A stretch of 29,315 bases of DNA from a virus, in IMG/VR virus record IMGVR_UViG_3300032205_000013, positions 1 through 29,315 of that record. One strand, given 5' to 3'. Position numbers and translations under genes: made by a program. Positions 8,804-16,833 of the stretch are shown piece after piece. Position 1 is the stretch's first letter. Each line of letters opens with the position of its first letter. Below the pieces are notes generated by a model. That model made no database searches and was not told the DNA's origin. It was given only the letters and a program-made list of their open reading frames with translations.

Positions 8804-8992
8804 TTACCCGCCTTTCCTGACGACGTCGGGCGCCGTCTGCCGCAGCCGCTGCTTCAAATCGTCCCGAGCGGCCGACAGCCGGTTCTGCAGGTCGGTTGGG
8901 AGCGCCAGGTTGAAAAAGGTGTCGGCGAACCAGGCATCGACGATCTGGTCCGTGCTGCTCGGCTGGGTCGGCTGCGTCGACGTATCGGCCAT
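8804..8992 (-). CDS. Small hypothetical protein in tail operon
   Basis: This 62-residue protein starts MADTSTQPTQPSST, a polar disordered N-terminus, followed by a helical segment (DQIVDAWFADTFFNLALP, LQNRLSAARDDLKQRL). An AGGTGA ribosome-binding site precedes the ATG by four bases, and the gene fits exactly between the tail terminator and tail tube genes. No family is recognised. The spacing and the ribosome-binding site support a real gene. Confidence 0.65.
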   Translation of the reverse strand: MADTSTQPTQPSSTDQIVDAWFADTFFNLALPTDLQNRLSAARDDLKQRLRQTAPDVVRKGG

Positions 8993-9001
8993 CGGTTCAC
9001 C

Positions 9002-9454
9002 TCATAGAGTCGCGACAGCGAGGATCTCGAGAGGCATGAAGACGACGCCCTGACCTCCGGAGACGTCCTCGACGTACTCGACCTCGTTGATGATGCAGTG
9101 CACGCAGGTGCCCCCGAGCGTCGTCGCACCGCCCGGGTTCACCGGCGACTCGCCCGGCTGCCATTGCAGAGCGGCCTCGACGTCCTTCACCAGCGGAGCG
9201 AGCTGCGTAGACGGTGACAGCGACTCGTTGTCCGTCGAGGCGTAGAGCACGATCGCCGGGTGCAGGAGCCAGCGCATTATGAGCGAGGCCATGTACTGCG
9301 GGACTTCCTTCCCGGCCGGAACGAACGCGGCGGGCTGCTCCTGCGGACCGATATCCTGCGGCGGAATTCGCCTCGACACGCTCTTCAGGCTCTGGATTCC
9401 CTGCAGCCGGGCGAGAAGCGCGGCGTAGATGCTCTCGCGGTCGAGGCCAGCCAT
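9002..9454 (-). CDS. Tail terminator / tail completion protein
   Basis: This 150-residue protein (MAGLDRESIYAALLARLQGI) has the usual start of tail terminator proteins (lambda gpU-like), which cap the tail tube and join it to the head. Other visible pieces are IRRIP-like SVSRRIPPQDIGPQEQPAAF, IMRWLLHPAIVLYAS and VEYVEDVSGGQGVVFMPLEIL. AGGAGG precedes the ATG by about nine bases. The gene directly follows the gp10-like gene and precedes the tail tube gene, the standard slot. The assignment rests on context and general pattern. Confidence 0.75.
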   Translation of the reverse strand: MAGLDRESIYAALLARLQGIQSLKSVSRRIPPQDIGPQEQPAAFVPAGKEVPQYMASLIMRWLLHPAIVLYASTDNESLSPSTQLAPLVKDVEAALQWQPGESPVNPGGATTLGGTCVHCIINEVEYVEDVSGGQGVVFMPLEILAVATL

Positions 9455-9455
9455 G

Positions 9456-9902
9456 CTAGGTGGCCTCCTGCGTAGCGCGGGTAAGTTCGTCGATGATCCG
9501 CGTCCGCATCTCCTGCAGTGCCGTCGACAAGAACGGCCGCGCGCGGAGGTTCACGGTCCGCGAGAAGGGCCGCACTGGACGCCCGAGCCGGAGATGCGCC
9601 TTCACCTGCTCGATGCCGCTGAACCCGAGTTCCCAGACGCGCGCGTAGGGAACGTTGGTTCCGACCGCGCTCACGATGGTGTCGCCCGACACGGTCGTCT
9701 GCTCGTTGATGTTGCGGCGCAGGTTCCCGGTCCGGACGTTGAGCACCTGGCCGGAGAGCTTCTCTTCCTTCACCTTGCGCTGCAGCTCGATGCCGAGCGC
9801 CTGGACCCGCTTGCGCAGCTTGTCGCGGATAGACTGCGACGCCGCGGTGAACTTCGCTGCGACGGCCTCGGCACCGACGACGCTGGTCTTAAACTCGATC
9901 AT
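9456..9902 (-). CDS. HK97 gp10-like head-tail protein
   Basis: This 148-residue protein contains LSGQVLNVRTGNLRRNI near residues 48-65 and VGTNVPYARVWELGF near residues 80-95, then NLRARPFLSTALQEM. These are the conserved elements of the HK97 gp10 family (minor tail/neck protein). The N-terminus is a basic amphipathic helix (AASQSIRDKLRKRVQALG). The start overlaps the stop of the connector gene as ATGA. Family assignment is firm. The exact role in joining head to tail follows from the family. Confidence 0.88.
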   Translation of the reverse strand: MIEFKTSVVGAEAVAAKFTAASQSIRDKLRKRVQALGIELQRKVKEEKLSGQVLNVRTGNLRRNINEQTTVSGDTIVSAVGTNVPYARVWELGFSGIEQVKAHLRLGRPVRPFSRTVNLRARPFLSTALQEMRTRIIDELTRATQEAT

Positions 9903-10471
9903 GCCGGGACCACCTTCTTGTACTTGTTGATAACGCTCTGGGTGAACGCGGGAACGTCCATGAACTCGTATTCGGTAACCGCGCCGGTCGCCGGAGTCGT
10001 CTCCTTCGTCAGGAGCGCATCGCGAGGCCCGCGCCGGTACATCGACACGACCAGCTCGATCGCCGCCTGGGCCACGTCCGCGGGGATCGCCGTGTAGCCG
10101 TACGTGTAGCTGACCCGGACGTTGTTGAGCCCGCGCGTGAACGAGTAGCCGTAGAGCGCGACGGAGTTGCCGACGATGAAGTAGCCAGGCTGCCCGTCCT
10201 GGGGCTGCAGCGGGATCGGCACTGTGCCGATGTAGAGGCTCTGCACCGTGACGACGGGCCCCTCGCGGAGGTACAGATTCACGCCGCCGGAGCCGTCGCG
10301 GATCTCGTTCGCGGTCTTGACGCTATCGAAGGAACGGCCGGTTGCGTTCGCGATGAACGTCGATGCGGCGGTGATGAGGCGGGTTAGTTCCGGGTCGGAC
10401 GCGGTTCCCCCGGCGCCGATGTTGCTCAGCGCCTTGACGTCCGCCAGCGTGGTGAGGTCGCCCGCCGCCAC
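9899..10471 (-). CDS. Head-tail connector protein (gp6-like)
   Basis: This 190-residue protein starts MAAGDLTTLADVKALSNI and continues DPELTRLITAASTFIANATGR, the helical opening common to head-tail connector/adaptor proteins. A middle segment (GVNLYLREGPVVTVQSLYIG) and VSYTYGYTAIPADVAQAAIELV complete the pattern seen in gp6/gp15-like adaptors. The GTG start has AAGGAG nine bases upstream, and a second GTG sits two bases earlier in another frame. The gene lies between the capsid region and the gp10-like gene, the normal order portal-capsid-connector-gp10-terminator. Confidence 0.85.
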   Translation of the reverse strand: MAAGDLTTLADVKALSNIGAGGTASDPELTRLITAASTFIANATGRSFDSVKTANEIRDGSGGVNLYLREGPVVTVQSLYIGTVPIPLQPQDGQPGYFIVGNSVALYGYSFTRGLNNVRVSYTYGYTAIPADVAQAAIELVVSMYRRGPRDALLTKETTPATGAVTEYEFMDVPAFTQSVINKYKKVVPA

Positions 10472-10477
10472 ACGCCG

Positions 10478-10918
10478 CTACTCCTTCTCGCCCTTGCGCG
10501 CTGCACCCTTCGGAGTCTTGTCCGCCTGCGCCTTCTCCAACTCGCGGATGCGTGCATCGCGCTCGGTCACCTGGGCGCGCAGGTCGTTGACCGTCCGAAC
10601 GAGCTGGTCCTGCTGCCGCTCGTGAAGCTGCGCCTCGAGATCGTGATTCCGCTGCTCGAGTTCGCGCACGCGGGTGATGAGCTGATCGCGGTGCCGCTCC
10701 ATCGACCGCCGTTCTTCGTGGATCTTGTCCACCTCGGACGCGGGAATCGGCTGCCGCGCGTCGACCTGGGGCGGCTCCTTCGTGTCGCGCATCCCGTGCG
10801 CCTTCGCCGCCTCGACGTGCTCCGGCGGAACATCGAAGGCGCCGTCGGCGTCGCGCTCGACCTTGACGCCGCCGACCGAGAAGTCGTTGAGATGCGGGCC
10901 GTACAGTTTCACGCCCAT
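10478..10918 (-). CDS. Coiled-coil protein downstream of the capsid gene
   Basis: This 146-residue protein has two parts. The first 35 residues (MGVKLYGPHLNDFSVGGVKVE) look like a compact beta domain with a following FDVPPEHVEAAKAHGM. Residues 55-145 are a charged coiled coil (MERHRDQLITRVRELEQRNH, VNDLRAQVTERDARIRELEK). The start is ATG 10918 with a GAGG element just upstream, eight bases after the major capsid stop. No family name is assigned. A head-surface, assembly or connector-accessory role is possible from position only. Confidence 0.7.
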   Translation of the reverse strand: MGVKLYGPHLNDFSVGGVKVERDADGAFDVPPEHVEAAKAHGMRDTKEPPQVDARQPIPASEVDKIHEERRSMERHRDQLITRVRELEQRNHDLEAQLHERQQDQLVRTVNDLRAQVTERDARIRELEKAQADKTPKGAARKGEKE

Positions 10919-10926
10919 CGTGGACC

Positions 10927-12501
10927 TCAGCCGTTTGCCACGTTCATGACGACGCCGAACGCGCCGGGGAAGTAGCACTTGAGGACTTCGTCGACGTACT
11001 CGCCGTACTCGTACTTCCTCGTCCGCGGCGACCACTCGATTTGGTAATACTCCTGGCGGATGTCCATCCGGAGCACGGACGGGACGTTGTTCGCGCGGTA
11101 GGGAAGCTGCTCCGTCTCGAAGAGCGTGGTCCCCGGCGGCAGGTTCGGATGCAGGGCGATGTCGATGACCTGACCGCCGCCCGTGCCGAACTTGTTGTAG
11201 TAGCTCTTCAGGTAGACGCCGCCCGTCACCCCGTCGACCGTCGTCTGGATGAAGCGCTGCACCCCGGAACCGGAGGCGGTGAGCACCTTCGTCGCTGCGT
11301 TCTGCGCCTCCTGGGCGTTCACCCAGATGCGCACCGGGCTGAGTCGCGACAGGTCCCAGAAGGCGCGGAGCATCGCGTCCCACTCGACGATGCCGCCCTT
11401 GCCGTCCGCGGTGAGCGGCGTGCCCGTTCCCGCGACGCCTGTCGCCATCTGCATCACGAGACCGCCGGTCGATCCCTGGAACAGGGTCGCGGAGCTGCCG
11501 ACGGCCTGGTAGGTCGTCAGGGCTCCGGGCCCGATGACCTGCGGGATGATCCCGTCGAAGACGAGCGTGTTCGTCGACTGGTCGGACGACGGCAACGCGG
11601 AGGCGAGCTGGTTCGTGCCGCCCGGGAGCGCCGTGATCAGCACCGAGTTGCCGCCCGTGATCGCCACGATGCGCTCGGCGCCGGAAGTCCCGACGTACCA
11701 GGCGTAGGCGACCGCGCGCGGCACCGGGGTGACCGAGGCGGTGATGCTCGAGGTGGAACCGCTCGTCGTCGTTCCGGAGGACGCCGCGCTCTTCTGGGCC
11801 ACGCCGACGCCGATGACGTCGATCGTTCCGTCCGCGTTCGTCCGCGAGATCGGGCCCACCGGAACGCCCGAGACGCCGACCGCCGAGTTCGTCCAGCCCT
11901 CGGTCGTGAGCGCCACGGCGATGACGTCGTAGGTGGCAGCCGCGATCGTGCCGCCCGTGCCGGAGTTGGCCACCGTCGGCGTCGGAGTCGTTCCGAGGCC
12001 CGTCGAGGCGTTGCCGCCGATGATGACCGACTCCTCCGCGATCATCAGCGCCGACAGCAGGTTCATGACGGCGAGAGCCTTCGCGTCCTCGAAGGTCCGC
12101 CCGGCGTATTCCGCCTCGTACGTGACGTAGTCTTCGAGGCCGAGTCCCTTGTACGCGGCCGTGAGCGACTGCGTCGTCGTGGAGATGACCGCGCCGCGGT
12201 TCCCTTCCGAGACGCCCGCCGACACGCCCGTCGCGTTGATCTTCGTGACGGCCTTCCACTGCACCGCCGTCCCCTTGCCGCCCGTGTCCCGCGGGATCTT
12301 GTTCCGGAACGGCGTGAGGACCGGGAACAGCTTCTTCGAGGGCGCTTCCAGATTGAAGGCGACCAGGCCGCTCGCCTGCGTGATGGCCTTGCGCAGCGGG
12401 TCGCTCATGTCCTCCGGGCGCATCCCCGCGGACAGGGCCTGCTTCGCGAGGGCGAGCGTCTCCTGCGTGATCCCAAGCGCTCCTGCGGCTCCGTTGCCCA
12501 C
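10927..12501 (-). CDS. Major capsid protein, HK97-fold type with inserted domain
   Basis: The 524-residue protein starts at GTG 12501, which has AAGGAG five bases upstream. The longer frame above it belongs to the protease gene. Visible capsid features are KKLFPVLTPFRNKIPRDTG near residue 57, TYEAEYAGRTFEDAKALAVM near residue 120, and a C-terminal half with RIWVNAQEAQNAATKVL and VPSVLRMDIRQEYYQIEWSP. Residues about 160-310 look like an inserted Gly/Thr/Ser-rich beta (Ig-like) domain (SSITASVTPVPRAVAYAWYV). It follows the protease-scaffold gene directly, the usual capsid order. Fold class is inferred from the pattern and the neighbours. Confidence 0.9.
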   Translation of the reverse strand: MGNGAAGALGITQETLALAKQALSAGMRPEDMSDPLRKAITQASGLVAFNLEAPSKKLFPVLTPFRNKIPRDTGGKGTAVQWKAVTKINATGVSAGVSEGNRGAVISTTTQSLTAAYKGLGLEDYVTYEAEYAGRTFEDAKALAVMNLLSALMIAEESVIIGGNASTGLGTTPTPTVANSGTGGTIAAATYDVIAVALTTEGWTNSAVGVSGVPVGPISRTNADGTIDVIGVGVAQKSAASSGTTTSGSTSSITASVTPVPRAVAYAWYVGTSGAERIVAITGGNSVLITALPGGTNQLASALPSSDQSTNTLVFDGIIPQVIGPGALTTYQAVGSSATLFQGSTGGLVMQMATGVAGTGTPLTADGKGGIVEWDAMLRAFWDLSRLSPVRIWVNAQEAQNAATKVLTASGSGVQRFIQTTVDGVTGGVYLKSYYNKFGTGGGQVIDIALHPNLPPGTTLFETEQLPYRANNVPSVLRMDIRQEYYQIEWSPRTRKYEYGEYVDEVLKCYFPGAFGVVMNVANG

Positions 12502-12506
12502 GTCGA

Positions 12507-12512
12507 CTCCTT
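12507..12512 (-). promoter_or_regulatory. Ribosome binding site fixing the capsid start
   Basis: AAGGAG on the minus strand lies five bases before GTG 12501. It separates the capsid start from the much longer in-frame open stretch that continues up to 13098 inside the protease gene. Confidence 0.75.
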
Positions 12513-12527
12513 CGCCCGATCCCGGGC

Positions 12528-14003
12528 CTACCTCGAGCGGAGAGCCGGCAACGGAATGCCGCCCTCCGCGTGAATCTTCTTGACCATCTCGATCGGGTCC
12601 TCGGCCTTCTCGTCGTCCCCGGCCGGCAGCTTCCCGTCGTTGCCCTTCTCGACGGCGACCACCTTCAGCGCGCCCTTCGTCGCGAGCTGCGCGTTCGCCT
12701 TGGCGAGCTTCCCGGTCACGTCCTCGAGTTGCTTCTTCAGGCTGTCCCGCTCGACGAGGACCTTCTTCAGCGCTTCGCCGGCTTTCGCCGCCGCGTCGTG
12801 CGCTATCTTCAGCTCGCCGGCGGGATCGTCGCTCTTGCGCAGCTCGTCGGTGACCAGCGCCTCGAGCTTCTTGGTCAGCTCGGCGACGGAGCCCTTGATC
12901 GCCGCCTGGCGCTCTTCGCCCTTCGCCGCCGAGACGAACCCGCGCACGATGGCCGCGAGCCGCTCCGACTTCTTCAGGGCTCCGGGCTTTCCGACCGCCT
13001 CCAGCATGACGGGCTCTTCCGCGTCGGGCATGCCCGCGAGCAACTCGGCCGTCTCTTCCGCGACGAGGTCCTGGAAGATCGCGACGAGTTCCGTGCACAC
13101 GGCCTTGAGCCGGGCCGGAACCGTCGAGCCGTCGCCCTCGAAGCTTGCTTCCCAGGTCACATCCGAGATGAGCGCGGACAGGCCCGAGATGACCTCGGCC
13201 GCCCAGCTCACCGAGTACATGCCCTTCGCGATCTTCTTCGCGGGCTTGGCCGGCTGAGCCGCGGGCGTGGTGGCCGGAGCGCCTGGCACCGGAGACGGAG
13301 CCGTCGGCGAGGACGGCGGCGGCACGATGGTCGTCGGCGGCTGCTCTTTCGGTGTCGGCGGAGGAGGCGACTGGACCGGCGACGGTGCCGTGGGCGGCTC
13401 GGTCTTCCCGCTCGGTGGCGTGGGAGGGGCCGGAGTCGAACCGGCCGCCGCGGGCTGGTTGGGCCCGGGCTGGACCGCCCCTCCCGCATTGGTCGACTTC
13501 GAGTCCTGACCAGGAGCGGGAGGGGCGGCCTTCGTGACCCCGGCCTCGTCTAGCTTCACCAGCGACACGACTGCTTCCGGATTCGCAGGGCGATCGACGA
13601 GGCTGATCTCCGTCAGGACCAGATTCTCGATGACCTTGGGATCGTCCTTGTTCCTGCCGCCGGGCGGTACGTGCCCGCCGATCGAGAAACCCTGCAGAAC
13701 CTTTTCCTTGACCTTCAGGACCGTGCTGGCGTCGACGACCTTCGTGACGATGTACGTCCGGCCGTCCGGCTGCACGTCGATGGCCGTCGTCTTCCCGGCC
13801 GCGATCGGCTGGTGCATCTCGCGGAGCGGGCCGGAGCCGTCCGAGCGCAGGTAGCCGGGAATCGCCTTCGAGATCGCGGACGCCTTCACCCGCTCGCCCT
13901 GGCTGTCCCGCACCTCGCTCGATGCGATGCCCTCGACGATCAGCGTGCCGTCCGGTTGCTCCTCGACTTTGGTGAATGCCCCGAACAACCGGAACAGGCT
14001 CAT
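12528..14003 (-). CDS. Prohead serine protease fused to scaffold-like region
   Basis: A 491-residue protein. Residues 1-150 look like an S78/XkdF-type prohead protease: VEGIASSEVRDSQGERVK, then His64 in REMHQP, Ser107 in GFSIGG and Asp137 in SLVDRPANP. His64 and Ser107 are the likely catalytic pair. Residues about 155-255 form a Pro/Ala/Thr-rich linker. The remaining 230 residues are helical and Lys/Glu-rich (RKSDDPAGELKIAHDAAAKA, LVERDSLKKQLEDVTGKLAK), as in scaffold domains. The protease should cut itself and the scaffold during capsid maturation. No clear ribosome-binding site precedes the ATG, so translation may depend on upstream genes. Confidence 0.85.
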   Translation of the reverse strand: MSLFRLFGAFTKVEEQPDGTLIVEGIASSEVRDSQGERVKASAISKAIPGYLRSDGSGPLREMHQPIAAGKTTAIDVQPDGRTYIVTKVVDASTVLKVKEKVLQGFSIGGHVPPGGRNKDDPKVIENLVLTEISLVDRPANPEAVVSLVKLDEAGVTKAAPPAPGQDSKSTNAGGAVQPGPNQPAAAGSTPAPPTPPSGKTEPPTAPSPVQSPPPPTPKEQPPTTIVPPPSSPTAPSPVPGAPATTPAAQPAKPAKKIAKGMYSVSWAAEVISGLSALISDVTWEASFEGDGSTVPARLKAVCTELVAIFQDLVAEETAELLAGMPDAEEPVMLEAVGKPGALKKSERLAAIVRGFVSAAKGEERQAAIKGSVAELTKKLEALVTDELRKSDDPAGELKIAHDAAAKAGEALKKVLVERDSLKKQLEDVTGKLAKANAQLATKGALKVVAVEKGNDGKLPAGDDEKAEDPIEMVKKIHAEGGIPLPALRSR

Positions 14004-14052
14004 GGGTGTGGCACGTTCGCGCCGGCTCTGGACACTGTCCGGAGGCTGTCGG

Positions 14053-14403
14053 CTACCAGCCTGGCGGCGGCGGCAAAGGCACGGTCTTTCCGGCGAGATG
14101 GTGCGTGCTGTCCGAGAGGAACTCGATCATGCCGCCACGTACGAACGAATGGCAGCGGTGGCACTTGAACGGCGACGGCTCGTCAGGATGCCGGGCGTTG
14201 TACGTGCACCAGCAGGAATCGCCCGGCTTGTGCGTCGACATGTAATGCCCGGAGCTGACGAGCACGCTCGGGCTGAAGGTTGGCCTGTCGTAGTCGCCGT
14301 TGAAAGACCAAGTGCCGTTCACGCCGTGGTGTTCCTGGCAGCCAGGGCACCAGAAGGCCAGCGCGCCTCCCTCTGCCGTGCGTAGCACCCCACGAACGCC
14401 CAT
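14053..14403 (-). CDS. DUF6527-type protein
   Basis: This 116-residue protein starts at ATG 14403, with AGGAGGAG five bases upstream. It carries LAFWCPGCQEHHGVNG, WSFNGDYDRPTFSPSVLV, CWCTYNARHPDEP and FKCHRCHSFVRGGMIEFL, followed by STHHLAGKTVPLPPPP. These pieces match the small phage protein family DUF6527. The paired Cys motifs (CPGC, CWC, CHRC) and His residues suggest metal binding. Its function is unknown. It commonly sits among head genes. A much longer open frame above it is a shadow of the neighbouring gene. Confidence 0.8.
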   Translation of the reverse strand: MGVRGVLRTAEGGALAFWCPGCQEHHGVNGTWSFNGDYDRPTFSPSVLVSSGHYMSTHKPGDSCWCTYNARHPDEPSPFKCHRCHSFVRGGMIEFLSDSTHHLAGKTVPLPPPPGW

Positions 14404-14414
14404 CGGCGCTCCTC

Positions 14415-14621
14415 CTACCGGGCCGGAATCCGTGGCTCCGGAGGCTTCGGCCCCGCATTGTCGAGCTCGATCTGGTCCAGCCGGCGGCAGATCTCCTCGA
14501 TGTCGGCAAGCGCGCCCTTCATGGCGGTCTTCAGCGCGTCCACGTCGCCGCGCAGGGCTGCGACCTTCTCGACGAGTTGCGCGAGCGCTCCGCCGCCAGG
14601 CGTTTTGTGCGGGTAAGGCAC
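14415..14621 (-). CDS. Small coiled-coil hypothetical protein
   Basis: A 68-residue protein with GTG start (14621) after the MuF-type gene. Residues 12-52 form a regular amphipathic helix (ALAQLVEKVAALRGDVDALK, then LADIEEICRRLDQIEL). The C-terminus is Pro-rich. No family is recognised. The exact fit between two supported genes argues for a real gene. Confidence 0.6.
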   Translation of the reverse strand: MPYPHKTPGGGALAQLVEKVAALRGDVDALKTAMKGALADIEEICRRLDQIELDNAGPKPPEPRIPAR

Positions 14622-14660
14622 GGCCGCGATGCTGCGCCGCGCGCTGGACGCTGTCCCGGC

Positions 14661-16325
14661 CTACTCCTCGTTCTCGCCGAGCACCGGCAGCACATCGCAG
14701 CGGCAGTTCGGGTGAAGAGGCGGATCGCCTTCCGGGAACTCGTCGTCGATGTCGACCACCTCGCCGTCGAGATCCTCGCACTCGTCGCACGCGCCGCCGC
14801 CGGTCTTCCACTCCTTCCCGGCGACGACGCCCGACTCCTTCCAGCCGATCAGGTTACCCTGGATGTCGCTCGCCGCGACCTCTGTCCTGGCGATCGCCTC
14901 CGCGCGCGAGGCTGAGAACACGCCCGCGTCCATCAGCGCGTCCGCGAGCTCGTCCGGTGTCCAGCCCTCGTCGAGCGACCGGGTCACGAGCGCGCGCACG
15001 CCGTCCCTCGTCGTTTCCTCGATGCTGGAAATCGATTCCCCTGCCCGGTCCGATGCCCAGCTCGCGGCCCGCTCGTTCGCCTGCGACAGGCTTGTCTGCG
15101 TTGCGACGCCGACCTGGTGAAGTCCCTTCTCGGCCGCGTCCTTGGCGACGTCGCTGTTGTGCGCCCGGATCGACTCCTCGATCGGCCGCCAGTCGATGTC
15201 CTTCACGACGGCGGTGACCGGGTCGTCTTCCTCGCCGGCCTTCCGGATGCCGCGAGCGATCGCCGCCAGGTGCAGGCTCAGGTGCGCGAAGAACTCCCCC
15301 ACTGCACGCTGGATGCCATCGCGCGCACGGACGACGCGCTCCCTGTCTCGGTCGATCGCCGGCACCTGCCGCTTGACGATCAGGTCGCGGTCGAGGAGCA
15401 GGCTCAGCGCCAGGATCTCGTCGGACGGGTTGAAGAAGCCGCGCGCCTCGAGCGCATCGACAGCCGTACCGGGCTCCGAAAGCACCGCAGGGATCGCCGT
15501 GGAGCCCCGTAGCGCGTCGCGGGCAGCCAGGGCCTCACGAACGGTCGCCCTCATCGCCGCGCGCGATTCTAGGGCATCTGCGGCGGTCGCTCGCTCGTTC
15601 AGTCGCTCCATCCAGCCGGCGAAAGCGCCGACGTCGTCCTCGGCCCGCAGCACCTCGTTGAGACGCTCGTCGTATACGGCTGGGCTCTTGCCGCGGAGGA
15701 TCTGGAGAAAGACGACGTTTCCGAAGAGCTGCTCGGGCGGGGTGTCGGTGGCGTAGGCGTCCGAGGCGAAGGCCATCTCGACCAGGACGTCGTCGTAGAC
15801 CGCCGGCAGCGGCGAATCGACAGTGTCCTGGGCCGCAGCGGCTTCCTGGAGATCGGCCGGATACGTGGCCGCGGCGTCGACCGCATCGGCCGCGCCGCCG
15901 AGCTCGGCGAGGTCATTGGGCCAGACGCCCAGCGCGGACAGCACGTCGACCGCCGCTCCGACCTCGGCGAACGACTGGGCGAAGAGCTGGACGGCCGAGA
16001 GCGCGTCCGCGGCGCTGCCCGCTTCCGAGAGCGGCGCGGGATAGGTCGCCGTCGCGTCGATCGCGTCGCCGGACGAGCCCGATTCCGACAGGGCGTTCGG
16101 GAAGACTGCCGCCGATGTCAGCGCGTCGCCAGCGGCTCCGCTCTCCGCGAGCGCGTTCGGGAAGGTCGCAGTCGTCGGATCGTACGAGTCCGCCGCGGCG
16201 CCCGACTCGCTCAGCGTGTCGTTGTAGGTCGTTCCGCCGGCTGCAGGAGGGATATTCGCCGCGTTCGTGGAGCGGAAGAGCCGCGCTGGATTCGGCGGTC
16301 CGAACGGTCTCGGACTCAGCGGCAC
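14661..16325 (-). CDS. MuF-type minor capsid protein with N-terminal 20-residue repeats
   Basis: A 554-residue protein. The C-terminal 250 residues have the MuF/SPP1 gp7 pattern: IARTEVAASDIQGNLIGWKE, then WKTGGGACDECEDLDGEVV and PPLHPNCRCDVLPV at the end. The Cys/His cluster is typical. Residues 38-301 hold about twelve units of 20 residues, L-x-E-x-x-x-A-x-D-A-L with a Pro near position 18. Units start near residues 38, 59, 79, 99, 119, 139, 159, 181, 222, 242, 262 and 282. MuF proteins are minor head components packaged inside or near the portal. The repeat block is not part of the usual MuF domain. The GTG start lies three bases after the previous stop. Confidence 0.85.
   Translation of the reverse strand: MPLSPRPFGPPNPARLFRSTNAANIPPAAGGTTYNDTLSESGAAADSYDPTTATFPNALAESGAAGDALTSAAVFPNALSESGSSGDAIDATATYPAPLSEAGSAADALSAVQLFAQSFAEVGAAVDVLSALGVWPNDLAELGGAADAVDAAATYPADLQEAAAAQDTVDSPLPAVYDDVLVEMAFASDAYATDTPPEQLFGNVVFLQILRGKSPAVYDERLNEVLRAEDDVGAFAGWMERLNERATAADALESRAAMRATVREALAARDALRGSTAIPAVLSEPGTAVDALEARGFFNPSDEILALSLLLDRDLIVKRQVPAIDRDRERVVRARDGIQRAVGEFFAHLSLHLAAIARGIRKAGEEDDPVTAVVKDIDWRPIEESIRAHNSDVAKDAAEKGLHQVGVATQTSLSQANERAASWASDRAGESISSIEETTRDGVRALVTRSLDEGWTPDELADALMDAGVFSASRAEAIARTEVAASDIQGNLIGWKESGVVAGKEWKTGGGACDECEDLDGEVVDIDDEFPEGDPPLHPNCRCDVLPVLGENEE
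15423..16214 (-). repeat. Tandem protein-coding repeat, about 60-base period
   Basis: Codons 38-301 of the MuF-type gene encode about twelve diverged 20-residue units, so the DNA has a period near 60 bases. The best units are LSESGSSGDAIDATATYPAP, LAELGGAADAVDAAATYPAD and LNERATAADALESRAAMRAT. One non-repeat spacer of about 20 residues lies between units eight and nine. Confidence 0.75.
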
Positions 16326-16328
16326 GGC

Positions 16329-16832
16329 CTACTGGACCCCGTAGATGTCCATCGCGGTCCCGGCGTTCAGCGTACCGCCACCGGACCCCACGTCGAGCGT
16401 GATCTGCGTGATCCGCGCCGTGTTCGTCCAGATGCCGGAGCCCTGCACGACCGCCGGAGCCGTCGAGGCCGATTCCGAGCCGCTCGAGCCCGTCCATGTG
16501 ATGCCGTGGACCTGCGCCGCCACGTTCCGGATCCAGAACTGAATCAGCGCCCTGGCAACCTGTGCCGTCGTCGCGACTTGAATCCCCGCCGCGGTCCCGG
16601 ATACCTGCGTTGTTGGCGCGCTGGCGCCTTCCATGACGGAGAGCGCGTAGGCCGTCGTGCCCGCGTCCTTGTTGAACTGCAGCCGGGCAACGGAGCTCGA
16701 GCTGTAGCCCGCGATTCGGACCAGCACCATGAGGAAGTTCCACGGATCGAGGACCGGCGAGATGAGCTGCGCGGATGCTCCGCCCGCGTTGTCTACGTGC
16801 GCGAGGATCTGGATGTTCGAGAAGCCCGGCAC
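16329..16832 (-). CDS. Probable virion protein, beta-rich
   Basis: This 167-residue protein (MPGFSNIQILAHVDNAGG) is rich in Ser, Thr, Gly and Ala, with alternating hydrophobic residues (NFLMVLVRIAGYSSSSVARL, ARITQITLDVGSGGGT). This suggests a beta-sandwich. It begins at GTG 16832, overlapping closely with the stop of the previous gene, and is followed after three bases by the MuF-type gene. With the next two genes it forms a trio of likely surface or decoration proteins between portal and MuF. No named family is assigned. Confidence 0.7.
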   Translation of the reverse strand: MPGFSNIQILAHVDNAGGASAQLISPVLDPWNFLMVLVRIAGYSSSSVARLQFNKDAGTTAYALSVMEGASAPTTQVSGTAAGIQVATTAQVARALIQFWIRNVAAQVHGITWTGSSGSESASTAPAVVQGSGIWTNTARITQITLDVGSGGGTLNAGTAMDIYGVQ

Positions 16833-16833
16833 T

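Noticed and set aside
10478-12259. A 593-codon minus-strand frame
   Set aside because: Only its last 146 codons (from 10918) are real; the rest is the capsid gene in another frame.
11041-12573. A 510-codon plus-strand frame
   Set aside because: Antisense of the major capsid gene, with shadow composition and no recognisable domain.
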